Positions 35,339 through 44,495 of a stretch of DNA of 64,000 nucleotides are shown here, piece after piece; position 1 is the stretch's first letter, and each line of letters starts with the position of its first letter. The position numbers were made by a program, and so were the translations under genes. Origin of the DNA: Thermoanaerobacterium thermosaccharolyticum DSM 571 (GTDB lineage Bacteria > Bacillota > Thermoanaerobacteria > Thermoanaerobacterales > Thermoanaerobacteraceae); the NCBI RefSeq assembly GCF_000145615.1, contig NC_014410.1, forward strand, positions 310,001-374,000, read 5' to 3'. A model generated the notes under the pieces. It saw nothing but the letters and a program-made list of their open reading frames with translations. It had not been told where the DNA came from and did not search any database.

Positions 35339-36697
35339 TTGTACTTTAGTAAGTATAACATGATTCTACCTTTTAGTGAAGAGAAAAATAGTTATATTAT
35401 TTTAAATTTGCTATCAGGCAGTTCTGATATCGCTTCAGAAGATGAAATCAATAAATTGTATGATATAAAGTCAGGCGGAGATATTGATGACATTGACTTT
35501 TTAGACTACGTGATTGACAGAGGATATGTATATGAAGATAAAGAGTATGAGGATTTAAGGTTAAACGAAGCATATGAAGAATTTAAGGAAATAATGGAAG
35601 AGTCACCAACACAGATATTGCTGGTACCCACATATGGATGTAATTTTTCTTGTATCTATTGTTATGAAAGAGGTATACCAACAAAGAAAGATTTAATAAC
35701 GAGAGAGGCTGTAGATGCCTTTTTTGATGATATAAATGAAAGGTTAAAAGGTGAGAAAGTAAAGCCGTACATCACTCTTTTTGGCGGTGAACCATTTATA
35801 GATACAGACGTTCAAAAGGAGATAATAGATTATATTGTAGAAAAAAGCAAAGAGTACGGCTATGAGATAGCTGCAGTTACAAATGGATACAACTTATTGG
35901 AATATATAGATATTCTTAAGAAAGCGAATGTAAAAGAAATACAGGTAACTCTTGATGGACCGAAAGATGTTCATAACAAAAGAAGAAGATTATTAGGTGG
36001 AGGAGACAGTTTCGAAAAAATTTTAAGGGGGATTGACAGCCTTATTGAAAATGGCATGCCTGTAAACTTAAGGGTTGTTGTCGACAAAGATAATTACGCT
36101 TATTTGCCAGAATTGGCAGAAATTCTTGACAATAAGGGATACCTTGATTTAGATGGTGATAAATTTAAGACACAGATAGGCAGAAATTATGAACTGTTTG
36201 AATGTTCCTTAAACCACCAAAGCCTTATGACGCAAGTAGAACAGTGGGCAACATTTGTAGAGTTGTCTAAGAAATATCCCATACTCAAAAAATTTCATAA
36301 GCCTGATTTTAAAGGCATGAGAAATGTTCTTGTTTCAGGTACTATGTATTCACCTACATTTGATACATGTCCAGCAGGTAAAAAGGAATGGCTTTATGAC
36401 TTGTATGGCGATATATATGGTTGTACTGCAAGCTGCGGTAGAAAAGATTATCGATTAGGCACTTTTTATCCTGAGAGAAAGATTTTTAAAGATAAACTTG
36501 CACCGTGGCAAAAGAGAAATGTTTTAAATATTCCTAAGTGTAAGGAGTGCCCAGTAAGCTTAGTTTGCGGCGGCGGATGCGGCGTTGTAGCTAATGAGAG
36601 AAACGGCAGTGTATTATCTCCTGATTGTAGAGATATAAAAAAATTATATGAATTAGGTGTCGAATATTACAAAAATGATGCTTTGATTCAAGAGTAA
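35339..36697 (+). CDS. radical SAM/SPASM peptide maturase
   Basis: About 452 residues. An N-terminal region of about 90 residues may be a precursor-recognition domain. The radical SAM cluster is C101-x3-C105-x2-C108 (CNFSCIYCYE), with TLFGGEPF and the later strand motifs following. The SPASM region starts near C344 (DTCPAGKKE), continues through GCTASCG, and ends with CKECPVSLVCGGGCG and a final SPDC, enough cysteines for two auxiliary [4Fe-4S] clusters. TTG 35339 is preferred because AAGGAG stands 8 bases before it. It should install thioether or similar crosslinks in the peptide encoded just upstream. The exact subfamily needs a profile search. Confidence 0.88.
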   Translation: MYFSKYNMILPFSEEKNSYIILNLLSGSSDIASEDEINKLYDIKSGGDIDDIDFLDYVIDRGYVYEDKEYEDLRLNEAYEEFKEIMEESPTQILLVPTYGCNFSCIYCYERGIPTKKDLITREAVDAFFDDINERLKGEKVKPYITLFGGEPFIDTDVQKEIIDYIVEKSKEYGYEIAAVTNGYNLLEYIDILKKANVKEIQVTLDGPKDVHNKRRRLLGGGDSFEKILRGIDSLIENGMPVNLRVVVDKDNYAYLPELAEILDNKGYLDLDGDKFKTQIGRNYELFECSLNHQSLMTQVEQWATFVELSKKYPILKKFHKPDFKGMRNVLVSGTMYSPTFDTCPAGKKEWLYDLYGDIYGCTASCGRKDYRLGTFYPERKIFKDKLAPWQKRNVLNIPKCKECPVSLVCGGGCGVVANERNGSVLSPDCRDIKKLYELGVEYYKNDALIQE

Positions 36698-36831
36698 AAA
36701 ATTTTAACAAAAGGCTTGAAAGAAGTCTCCCATCCTCTATAGGTGGGAGATGAATTTCTATTGTATGTTCTAGAATAATATGTCATAATAGGTGTTGGAA
36801 ATTTTATCATAGAAAGCCAAGGTGAGAAAAG

Positions 36832-37929
36832 ATGATGATATGTCAGCATTTTCTCATAGAACCAACAAAAGAACAAGAAGAAAAACTCTTTTATACATTA
36901 TATCTTTGCCGCAAATTATATAATTACACACTAGACCAAAGAATAAAACATTATAAAGAATATGGCAAAGGACTTACATACGAAGAACAGCAAAATATGC
37001 TTCCAAAATACAAAAAAGAGCATCCAGAATATAAAGCAGTACAATCGCAGATATTGCAGGATGTATTGAGAAGATTAGATAGAGCATATAAAAACTTCTT
37101 TGACAAAAGAGCAAAATATCCTAAATTCAAAGATAAATATCACTATACATCGATAACACTTCCACAATCCGAAGCAAAAAGAAACTTTGGCAAAGAAGGA
37201 TATGTATATATAAAAAATATAGGACATATAAAAATAAAAGCACACAGAAATTTTGATCCGACAAAAGTCAAAACAATAAACATAAAATACCATGCAGGAA
37301 AGTGGTATATTAACCTGTCAATTGAAGTAGAAGAAGAAAAAGAAAAAACAGTCATAAGAGAAAAAGCAATAGGAATAGACAAAGGAATAAACTCAATAGC
37401 TGCAACATCAGATGGAGAATTATACTCAAATCCTAGATGGCTACAAAAATCAGAGAAGAAACTAAAAAAAGCACAGAGACAATTATCAAGAAAAAAGAAA
37501 GGAAGCAAAAACAGAGAAAAGCAAAAGAAAAGATTAGCGAAGCTTCATGAAAAAGTAGCAAATCAGAGAAGAGACTATCTCCACAAAATAAGCTATAACA
37601 TAGTAAAACATAATGACATTATATGCGTTGAAGATTTGCAAGTAAAAAATATGATGAAAAATCATAAACTTGCAAAATCAATAGCAAATGCAGGATGGGG
37701 AATGTTAGACAAATATCTACAGTATAAAGCGGAGAGAGAAGGAAAAATATTCATAAAAGTAAATCCAGCATATACATCGCAAAGATGCTCAGGATGTGGA
37801 AGAATAGTAGAAAAAGACTTATCAGTAAGAGTACACAAATGTGAGTGTGGATTAGAGATAGACAGAGATGTAAATGCAGCGATAAATGTGTTGTATGAAG
37901 GATTAAGACAATTAGGCATAACAGCCTAA
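36832..37929 (+). CDS. tnpB: TnpB RNA-guided nuclease
   Basis: A 365-residue TnpB that looks intact. RuvC catalytic residues are D183 (IGIDKGINSIAA), E267 (VEDLQVKNM) and D344/D346 (DRDVNAAIN). The zinc ribbon is CSGC...CECG just before the last motif. The N-terminal helical WED/REC part begins QHFLIEPTKEQEEKLFYTLY. TnpB cuts DNA guided by a reRNA/omega RNA made from the element's right end, next to a short target-adjacent motif equal to the left flank. GGTGAGAAAAG precedes the ATG. Confidence 0.94.
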   Translation: MMICQHFLIEPTKEQEEKLFYTLYLCRKLYNYTLDQRIKHYKEYGKGLTYEEQQNMLPKYKKEHPEYKAVQSQILQDVLRRLDRAYKNFFDKRAKYPKFKDKYHYTSITLPQSEAKRNFGKEGYVYIKNIGHIKIKAHRNFDPTKVKTINIKYHAGKWYINLSIEVEEEKEKTVIREKAIGIDKGINSIAATSDGELYSNPRWLQKSEKKLKKAQRQLSRKKKGSKNREKQKKRLAKLHEKVANQRRDYLHKISYNIVKHNDIICVEDLQVKNMMKNHKLAKSIANAGWGMLDKYLQYKAEREGKIFIKVNPAYTSQRCSGCGRIVEKDLSVRVHKCECGLEIDRDVNAAINVLYEGLRQLGITA

Positions 37930-38063
37930 GAGTAATATTTTTGTAGGGAAGGTTCCTCCCGAAGTTACGCCTATGGAGATTGTGTAAGACCTGCTGTGAA
38001 TAACAGCAGGCAATGGTCTATGAAGTAGGAAGCTCCATCCTCTATAGGATGGAGTAGGTTCAC
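37930..38063 (+). ncRNA. putative omega RNA (reRNA) of the TnpB element
   Basis: The 134 bases after tnpB are strongly structured (GGGAAGGTTCCTCCC, CCTGCTGTGAATAACAGCAGG, CTCCATCCTCTATAGGATGG) and end at GGTTCAC. This is the place and form of omega RNA scaffolds. The guide would be the next 16-20 bases outside the element, starting TAACAGAGC at 38064. The RNA probably begins inside the 3' part of tnpB. Confidence 0.65.
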
Positions 38064-38065
38064 TA

Positions 38066-38242
38066 ACAGAGCTTAATGAATCTGGCAAAGAAAGAGTTGC
38101 TGAAATGCACAGTCAAAGAGGAAGCCATCATGAATCAAATATAGATATTTATGATGTAGTAAGTTACCTAAATACTGCATATAATATTAAAGGAGAAGTG
38201 TATAATGCGGAATATATAGACATATTTTACGGCAAAAAATAA
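38066..38242 (+). pseudogene. C-terminal fragment of an unknown gene
   Basis: An open frame runs from the right end of the tnpB element to TAA 38240. Its 58 codons have good protein character (TELNESGKERVAEMHSQRG, later DIYDVVSYLNTAYNI), but there is no start. The matching front part is not on the left side of the element, where only about 28 bases separate the maturase stop and the left hairpin. Insertion was therefore accompanied or followed by deletion. I do not recognise the family. Confidence 0.55.
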
Positions 38243-38300
38243 TCGGCAAAAATTGTTTGTTGACAAATCTACAAAATATGATAAAATATGATTTGTCTTA

Positions 38301-38375
38301 GGCCCCGTGGTCAAGTGGTTAAGACATCGCCCTTTCACGGCGGTAACATGGGTTCGAATCCCGTCGGGGTCACCA
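38301..38375 (+). tRNA. tRNA-Glu (anticodon TTC)
   Basis: A 75-nt cloverleaf. Acceptor arms are GGCCCCG and CGGGGTC. The D arm carries GTCAAGTGGTTAAGAC. The anticodon loop CTTTCAC carries TTC. The T arm contains GGTTCGAATCC, and CCA is encoded at 38373-38375. A terminator follows at 38399. Confidence 0.97.
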
Positions 38376-38398
38376 AATATGAATATTATAAATTTTAA

Positions 38399-38425
38399 AA
38401 GCTACAATGTTTGTAGCTTTTTTTA
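38399..38425 (+). terminator. intrinsic terminator after tRNA-Glu
   Basis: AGCTACAA and TTGTAGCT pair around TG, followed by seven T. Confidence 0.85.
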
Positions 38426-38440
38426 TTTTATTTAAATAAA

Positions 38441-38507
38441 TTGTCGTTAAAAAATTTGTACAGCCACCATTAATTTACAAATTTTACCTGTAATTAGATG
38501 GTATAAT
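38441..38507 (+). promoter_or_regulatory. spoIIE promoter with 22-bp spacer and 0A-like box
   Basis: TTTACA (38474-38479) and TATAAT (38502-38507) are 22 bases apart. Such a long spacer marks the Spo0A-dependent sigma-A promoters of spoIIE and spoIIG in Bacillus. TTGTCGTTA at 38441-38449 resembles a Spo0A box and lies about 24 bases upstream of the -35 box. Confidence 0.65.
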
Positions 38508-38535
38508 CATTAAAAAAATAACGGTGGTGGTAAAA

Positions 38536-40887
38536 ATGCAAAGCACTGAGATACTTCCTTATTCGAGAATTGGCAGGAAGGAAAACAATGAGAAAATTCA
38601 AAAAGACAACATAAAGTTTGCAATCAATTCTATAATATTTGCATTAATAGGGTTCGTAATCGGCAGAGCGCAGATTATGGATAACCTGCTGCCATTTGGA
38701 GTGGCCTATTTTGCGGCATTGATAATGTTCAGAAGGAAGTACTTCATATCAGGAATTGGGATTTACCTTGGCACATTGACACTTTCGGGCGTAAATAGTA
38801 CAAAATATCTCTTTGTATTTATTCTAATACTGCTTTTTGAGTCTTTATTTAAAGTAAAAAGTAAAAATATCTTTAAAGTGTCTTTAATAACATTTTTGTG
38901 CTTGCTTACAGTAGATATTATTTACAGCAAAGCCTATGGATTTCTTCTATTTGACATAATGACCGCTATCTACGAATCTATAATAGCTATGCTTATGATA
39001 TTTATATTTAATCAAGCAATATCACTTTTAAGTAGCTCAAATAGAAAAGTCATTTCAAATGAAGAGCTAATCTCGTTATGTATACTACTAGGCATTTTAA
39101 TTTTAGGACTTAACAATATAAAAGTATGGAGATTTACATTAAATAGCACGGTTGGAATACTAATTATATTGATGAGCTCGTACATTGGAGGGGTTGGAAC
39201 AGGAGCAAGCGTCGGAACTACAATAGGCCTCATTGGCAGCCTTTCACTTATTAATACTCCTACATCTGTTGGATTATATGGATTTGCTGGTCTTTTGTCT
39301 GGAAGTATGAAAAAGCTAAGCAGGATTGGTATTGTGCTGGGCTTTTTAGTGGCTGCTGCTATAATGACATTTTATGTTAATGCGTATTCAAATATGCTGA
39401 TAAATCCGTATGATTTGGCACTATCATCGGCGTTATTTCTGGCTGTACCAAAAAATCATTTGGACAAGCTCTTGTTTATTGTAAAAGGCAATAAAGATTT
39501 AAGCCAGCGCAATTACAATGTAAAGTTGAAAGAAGTCGTAACAGACAAATTGAAAGAGTACTCTGAAGTTTTTGATGAGCTTGGAAAGAGCTTTAAGAAA
39601 GCTAATGAAAAGATTCTCGACCATAAAGATATATCGTACCTTTTTGAAGAGATAGCAAATAAGACTTGTACGGATTGTGCAATGTATAAAACGTGTTGGG
39701 ACAAAGATTTTTATTTTACATACAAGAGCATGTTTGACTTGGTGGAAAATTTAGAAGGAGTTGGCAACATTGAAAACAATAAACTTTACAAAAGGTGTAT
39801 AAGGTTCCCTGAACTTCTTAATTGCACTAAACACAACTTGCAGCTTTATAAGATCAACATGCAATGGAGGGAAAGGCTTAAAGATGCTAAGAACATCGTT
39901 TCAAATCAGTTAAAAGGCATTTCTGCCGTCATATCCAACATGGCGGATGACATAAGCATGAATATAACGTTTAAGGATGAGCTTGAACAATATCTTATGG
40001 TAGAACTAGATAAAAGGGGCATTTCAGTCGATGATGTCATTGTATATGATTCTGGTGATGGAAATGTCGTCATAAAGATATATAAAAAGGCATGCTATGC
40101 TGCAAAAGAGTGCGAGAGAAAGGTTATTCCGGCTGTTTCTGAGATAATGGGTGAAAAATACGAGAGGAAAAACACGCTGTGTTCAATAAATAATAAAGGC
40201 AGATGTGGACTTACACTTACTAAAGCGGAAAGCTATCAGGTGTCAACAGGGATTAGCAAGGTCAGCAAAAGTGCAAATAAGATTTCAGGTGATACATACT
40301 CATTTATGGAATTAGAAGGCGGGAAATACATGGCGGCATTAAGCGATGGAATGGGTTTTGGATACAGAGCGGCATCTGAAAGCAGTACGACAATATCACT
40401 TCTAGAAAGATTTATTGAAGCAGGTTTTGATAAAGGTCTTGTTGTTCAAACACTTAATTCCATACTTGCTTTGCGATCTGCAGAAGAAATGTTTTCCACA
40501 GTTGACATCTCATTTATTGATTTGTTTACAGGCGATGCAGAGTTTATAAAAATTGGAGCATCAGCTACTTTCATAAAGAGTGGAAGGGATATAGATGTGA
40601 TAGAGTCAAGCTCACTACCAATTGGAATTCTAGAAGATGTTGACGCGGATATTCATGACAGAAAGTTAAAAGACGGCGATTTTGTGATTCTGGCTACAGA
40701 TGGTGTGCTTGACTGTTTTGGTGATGACAAGGAAAACAATATGTCGAGGTTTTTGAAAGATTTGGACATGAGAAATCCTCAAGATATGGCAGAGGTTATA
40801 ATGAAGAAATGTTTAGATCTGTGTGGAAATGCGCCGAAAGATGATATGACGGTGTTAGTTATCAAAATTTGGAAGAGGCATGTTTAG
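38536..40887 (+). CDS. spoIIE: stage II sporulation protein E, serine phosphatase
   Basis: About 783 residues. The N-terminal part holds around ten membrane segments (up to about residue 310) and is followed by a regulatory region with clustered cysteines (NKTCTDCAMYKTCWDKD). The C-terminal PP2C-like phosphatase domain has ALSDGMGFGYRAASES and ILATDGVLDCF as metal-binding blocks. It dephosphorylates SpoIIAA to activate sigma-F in the forespore and helps polar septation. ATG 38536 is preferred over the GTG at 38524, using GGTGGTGG as ribosome binding site. It heads the cluster spoIIE-yabS-yabT-tilS-hpt-ftsH as in Bacillus. Confidence 0.96.
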   Translation: MQSTEILPYSRIGRKENNEKIQKDNIKFAINSIIFALIGFVIGRAQIMDNLLPFGVAYFAALIMFRRKYFISGIGIYLGTLTLSGVNSTKYLFVFILILLFESLFKVKSKNIFKVSLITFLCLLTVDIIYSKAYGFLLFDIMTAIYESIIAMLMIFIFNQAISLLSSSNRKVISNEELISLCILLGILILGLNNIKVWRFTLNSTVGILIILMSSYIGGVGTGASVGTTIGLIGSLSLINTPTSVGLYGFAGLLSGSMKKLSRIGIVLGFLVAAAIMTFYVNAYSNMLINPYDLALSSALFLAVPKNHLDKLLFIVKGNKDLSQRNYNVKLKEVVTDKLKEYSEVFDELGKSFKKANEKILDHKDISYLFEEIANKTCTDCAMYKTCWDKDFYFTYKSMFDLVENLEGVGNIENNKLYKRCIRFPELLNCTKHNLQLYKINMQWRERLKDAKNIVSNQLKGISAVISNMADDISMNITFKDELEQYLMVELDKRGISVDDVIVYDSGDGNVVIKIYKKACYAAKECERKVIPAVSEIMGEKYERKNTLCSINNKGRCGLTLTKAESYQVSTGISKVSKSANKISGDTYSFMELEGGKYMAALSDGMGFGYRAASESSTTISLLERFIEAGFDKGLVVQTLNSILALRSAEEMFSTVDISFIDLFTGDAEFIKIGASATFIKSGRDIDVIESSSLPIGILEDVDADIHDRKLKDGDFVILATDGVLDCFGDDKENNMSRFLKDLDMRNPQDMAEVIMKKCLDLCGNAPKDDMTVLVIKIWKRHV

Positions 40888-40947
40888 CACTGAATAATCC
40901 TTCCATAAGATGGCAACAATAATAAAAAATCTTATGGAGGGATTTTA

Positions 40948-41640
40948 GTGTTTGAGATGTCAATTAGGCAGATTATTGTGGTAACAGACGGAAAGTCCAA
41001 TGTAGGCGGTAATCCGGCGGATGCTGCGTATTTAGCCAATAAAAAAGGAATTACTGTAAGTGCGATAGGCATCGTTGATGATGGAAATCTGTCTCATAAA
41101 GAAATAAAGGATATAGCAAATTGGGGCGGTGGTGTATATGACATAATATATTCTGATGAATTTATAAAGTCTTTGTCGGCAATTACGCAGAAATCAGCCG
41201 AAAAAACTATATACAAGACGTTAGATAGCGAATTGATGAGGCTTATTGGTAAAAACATAGAAGGGCTGCATCCCGTTTTAAGGTCTCAGATTATAGACTA
41301 CATAGATAAACTTCTTGATATGTCTAATCTTAAATGTGCTATTTTGCTTGATCTAAGTGGCAGCATGAAGAACAAGCTTAAAAAAGCCGTAAATGGTATT
41401 ACGGATCTTTTAAGTACATTCAAAGCTAGAAGGGGCAAAAGCGAATTGTGTTTAATAGGATTTCCGGGTGAAAATAACGTTTATGCCAAGATTCTTTGTC
41501 CTTTTACTGCAAGGATATCAGATATAGAATTTTGTCTTGATGACATTAAAGCAGGTGGCAACACACCGACGTATTATGCTATAGAAATAGCTGCATCGCT
41601 TTTTGAAAATGAAATAAATACTATGAGATATATTGTGTAA
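40948..41640 (+). CDS. yabS: von Willebrand factor A domain protein (YabS-like)
   Basis: A 230-residue protein with two VWA-like parts. The first part is RQIIVVTDGKSNVGGNPADA. The second contains the MIDAS motif DLSGS (LLDLSGSMKNKLKKAV) and GGNTPTYYAI. GTG 40948 follows TATGGAGGG. The stop overlaps the start of the kinase gene (TAATG). The position between spoIIE and a YabT-type kinase is the same as in Bacillus subtilis. Its molecular role is not known. Confidence 0.9.
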   Translation: MFEMSIRQIIVVTDGKSNVGGNPADAAYLANKKGITVSAIGIVDDGNLSHKEIKDIANWGGGVYDIIYSDEFIKSLSAITQKSAEKTIYKTLDSELMRLIGKNIEGLHPVLRSQIIDYIDKLLDMSNLKCAILLDLSGSMKNKLKKAVNGITDLLSTFKARRGKSELCLIGFPGENNVYAKILCPFTARISDIEFCLDDIKAGGNTPTYYAIEIAASLFENEINTMRYIV

Positions 41641-42479
41641 TGTTAAAAAACGGTGATGTTTTAGTAGGCATATACAATGGCCGCAAATATATAGTCGATA
41701 GAAGGCTTGGATGTGGCGGTGTAGCTGATGTGTACCTTGTACATGACGAAAACAACTTTAAATACGCGTTGAAAACAAGCGATGACTTAATAAGCATAAC
41801 AAGGGAATTTAAAGTGTTGTCATCATTGAAAAATTGTAAGTTTGCACCTTATATATTTGATTTAGATGATGCATTATTGTATAATAAAATATACCATTAT
41901 ATTATTGTTGAGTACATTGAAGGATGCAATCTAGATAGATTAGCCAAAAGAGGTATTGCCATAGACTATGCATCACTTATATTAACTGAGATTTTGAATA
42001 TTCTTCTTGAGTTAAAGAGAGCAGGTATATATTATACGGATTTAAAGCCATCTAACATAATGGTTGATCAAAAAAAGGAGCGTATAGTGCTTATTGATTA
42101 TGGCTCTACAACGGGTGCAAATGATATCGTAAAAGAATTCACTCCGGATTTTGATAGAGCCAGCTGGAGAGTTGGCTTAAGAAGAGCAGATTCAGGATAT
42201 CTTTCATTTGAAGCTGGTATGCTTTTTATATACCTTGTTACAGGGCAATTGATGAGTCATGATTCACATTCAATAGCAGAAGTGCTTAAATATTCAAAAA
42301 AGAAGCTGGGGAGATTCTATATCGCCATTATGAAAGCACTGAATGGGACATATGATTTAAATAGATTGTACGTGAATTTTAAAAATAACTGTTTCAATGA
42401 GAGAGTGTCACTGTATTTAAATTATATGCTTTTTATATCAGTGATAATATTTGTGATACTTATGATATTGGCTGTGTAG
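41640..42479 (+). CDS. yabT: membrane-anchored Ser/Thr protein kinase (YabT-like)
   Basis: A 279-residue Hanks-type kinase. The glycine loop is GCGGVADVY, the VAIK-type lysine lies in YALKTSDD, the catalytic loop is YTDLKPSNIMV and the DFG equivalent is DYG. One C-terminal membrane segment (MLFISVIIFVILMILAV) anchors it. It lacks the extracellular PASTA domains of PrkC, as in YabT, a forespore kinase in Bacillus activated by DNA. It is co-transcribed with spoIIE and yabS by overlap. Confidence 0.88.
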   Translation: MLKNGDVLVGIYNGRKYIVDRRLGCGGVADVYLVHDENNFKYALKTSDDLISITREFKVLSSLKNCKFAPYIFDLDDALLYNKIYHYIIVEYIEGCNLDRLAKRGIAIDYASLILTEILNILLELKRAGIYYTDLKPSNIMVDQKKERIVLIDYGSTTGANDIVKEFTPDFDRASWRVGLRRADSGYLSFEAGMLFIYLVTGQLMSHDSHSIAEVLKYSKKKLGRFYIAIMKALNGTYDLNRLYVNFKNNCFNERVSLYLNYMLFISVIIFVILMILAV

Positions 42480-42488
42480 GGGATACGT

Positions 42489-43868
42489 ATGATAGAAAGC
42501 GCCGTAAAAACAATAAAAGAGTATAATATGATTGACAAGGGAGATAGCATTGTGGTAGGTGTATCGGGTGGTCCTGATTCAATCTGCCTTATAAATTTGT
42601 TGTCTGAGTTTAAAGAAAAGTACAATCTTAGGTTGTACGTGGTTCACGTGAACCACATGTTAAGAGGAATTGATGCTGACAACGATGCCTCATTTGTAGA
42701 GGGCGTCTGTAGAGGGATGGGTATCCCATTTTTTTTATTTAAAGAAGATGTAAAAAAATATGCTTTAGAAAAAGGCTTGTCAGAGGAAGCTGCTGGACGG
42801 GAAGTAAGGTATAAAGCATTTCATGAGATATTTGAAAAAGTCAATGCGGATAAGATTGCTGTTGCCCATAATAAAAACGATGTTGCAGAGACTATTCTCT
42901 TAAATATTTTGAGGGGTGCAGGTACAGCAGGGCTTATCGGGATAAAGCCTGTAAACGGCAATATAATAAGGCCACTTATTAGGACGACAAGAGATGAAAT
43001 ACTTGACTACTTGAAATCAAAAAATATTAAGTTTGTGGTAGATGCCACAAATAAAGAAGATGTGTATAGAAGAAACCGAATAAGGCTAAAATTGATACCA
43101 TTTATTGAAGAAAATTTCGGCATAGACATAGTTGAAAATTTATATAGAACATCTCAGATAATTTTAGATGATGAAGATTACTTGAATGAAGAATGTGAGA
43201 AAATATTTAAAAAGATTTCAATCTTCAATGAGGAAAGTGTGATGTTAGACATCGATGAAATAAAAAAACTGCATGATTCGCTTAAAAAAAGGCTTATAAG
43301 GATGGCTTATAAGGCTATAAGAGGTGATACAAATGAGCTTACGTACAAACATGTAGAAGATGCTTTGAAGCTTATTGATAAACAGACGTCGTCAAAAATT
43401 GATTTACCCTTTGAAATTGAAGTGATAAAAAGCTATAATAATCTTATATTTAGAAAAAGAACATTTATAGTGCCTAATCAGATTGAAGTAAAGCTAAAAA
43501 TACCCGGCATTACTGATGCAGGATGTTTAGGTACTTATAAGGCGGAAATAATAGATAGAGAAGCTGTAGAAGGGTTTAATTTGGGGAAATACCATAAATT
43601 ATTTGATATGGACATGCTGGATGGCGATATAACATTAAGGTACAGGAGAAGTGGAGATTATATTGCACCATTAAACATGAAAGGCACAAAAACATTAAAA
43701 GAGTATTTTATTGATGAAAAAGTGCCGAAAGAAATGAGGGATAAAATACCTTTACTTGCTATTGATAATTGCATAGTATGGATAGTCGGATACAGAATGT
43801 CCGATAAATATAAAGTAAGGGATGGTACAAAAAAAGTACTGTCTATTCAATATATTAAAGATGGTTAA
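42489..43868 (+). CDS. tilS: tRNA(Ile)-lysidine synthase
   Basis: A 459-residue enzyme that converts C34 of the CAU tRNA-Ile to lysidine. The PP-loop SGGPDS lies at 26-31, HVNHMLRG follows, and then GLSEEAAGREVRYKAF and RPLIRTTRDEI. The C-terminal tRNA-binding domain includes RYRRSGDYIAPLNMKGTKTL. Length is usual. It lies 9 bases after the kinase gene. Confidence 0.95.
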   Translation: MIESAVKTIKEYNMIDKGDSIVVGVSGGPDSICLINLLSEFKEKYNLRLYVVHVNHMLRGIDADNDASFVEGVCRGMGIPFFLFKEDVKKYALEKGLSEEAAGREVRYKAFHEIFEKVNADKIAVAHNKNDVAETILLNILRGAGTAGLIGIKPVNGNIIRPLIRTTRDEILDYLKSKNIKFVVDATNKEDVYRRNRIRLKLIPFIEENFGIDIVENLYRTSQIILDDEDYLNEECEKIFKKISIFNEESVMLDIDEIKKLHDSLKKRLIRMAYKAIRGDTNELTYKHVEDALKLIDKQTSSKIDLPFEIEVIKSYNNLIFRKRTFIVPNQIEVKLKIPGITDAGCLGTYKAEIIDREAVEGFNLGKYHKLFDMDMLDGDITLRYRRSGDYIAPLNMKGTKTLKEYFIDEKVPKEMRDKIPLLAIDNCIVWIVGYRMSDKYKVRDGTKKVLSIQYIKDG

Positions 43869-43880
43869 GGAGGAAAATTG

Positions 43881-44426
43881 ATGGAAAATCTAGCAAAAGA
43901 CATCGATGAGATATTGATAACGGAGGAAGAGTTGAAGCAGAAAATAAAAGAGCTTGGCAGTCAAATAACAAAGGACTACGAAGGTAAAAAACTGATGCTT
44001 GTAGGGGTTTTAAAAGGAGCTGTAATGTTTATGGCTGACCTTTCCAGATGCATAGACTTGCCGCTATCTCTTGACTTTATGGCTGTTTCAAGCTATGGAA
44101 GTTCTACTCATTCATCAGGAATTGTAAAGATAATTAAGGACCTTGATATAAGCATTGAAGGCAAAGACGTTCTTATAGTAGAAGATATAATAGACAGCGG
44201 TTTGACGTTATCTTATTTAAGGAAAACGCTGCTTGGAAGAAAACCAAAGAGCCTTAAGATATGTACGATACTTGATAAGCCTGAGAGAAGAGAAGCTGAT
44301 GTGAAGGTTGATTACGTAGGATTTAAGATACCTGATAAATTTGTCGTGGGGTATGGATTGGACTTCGACGAGAAGTACAGAAATCTTCCTTTTATTGGCG
44401 TTTTGAAGCCGGAACTGTACAGTTAA
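43881..44426 (+). CDS. hpt: hypoxanthine phosphoribosyltransferase
   Basis: A 181-residue purine salvage enzyme (hypoxanthine/guanine plus PRPP gives IMP/GMP). The PRPP-binding motif is [14 protein letters not shown], and [18 protein letters not shown] and [16 protein letters not shown] are also typical. ATG 43881 is preferred over TTG 43878, since AAGGAGG is well spaced. It is part of the conserved tilS-hpt-ftsH order. Confidence 0.96.
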   Translation: MENLAKDIDEILITEEELKQKIKELGSQITKDYEGKKLMLVGVLKGAVMFMADLSRCIDLPLSLDFMAVSSYGSSTHSSGIVKIIKDLDISIEGKDVLIVEDIIDSGLTLSYLRKTLLGRKPKSLKICTILDKPERREADVKVDYVGFKIPDKFVVGYGLDFDEKYRNLPFIGVLKPELYS

Positions 44427-44495
44427 GATTTGTTTTTTTATGTGCTATATGGTATTATAAATTAAGTGATACGGCTTTTGAAGGGAGGGCCATAT

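Larger units (their letters stand above)
36726..38063 (+). mobile_element. IS200/IS605-type element carrying only tnpB
   Basis: The left end has a subterminal hairpin (TCTCCCA...TGGGAGA, 36726-36750). The right end has a near copy of it (CTCCATCCT-CTAT-AGGATGGAG, 38033-38054) followed by TAGGTTCAC ending near 38063. These are typical single-strand recognition hairpins of this superfamily. It has a TnpB gene but no TnpA, so it must be mobilised by another element. DNA just right of it is the tail of a broken gene. Confidence 0.82.
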
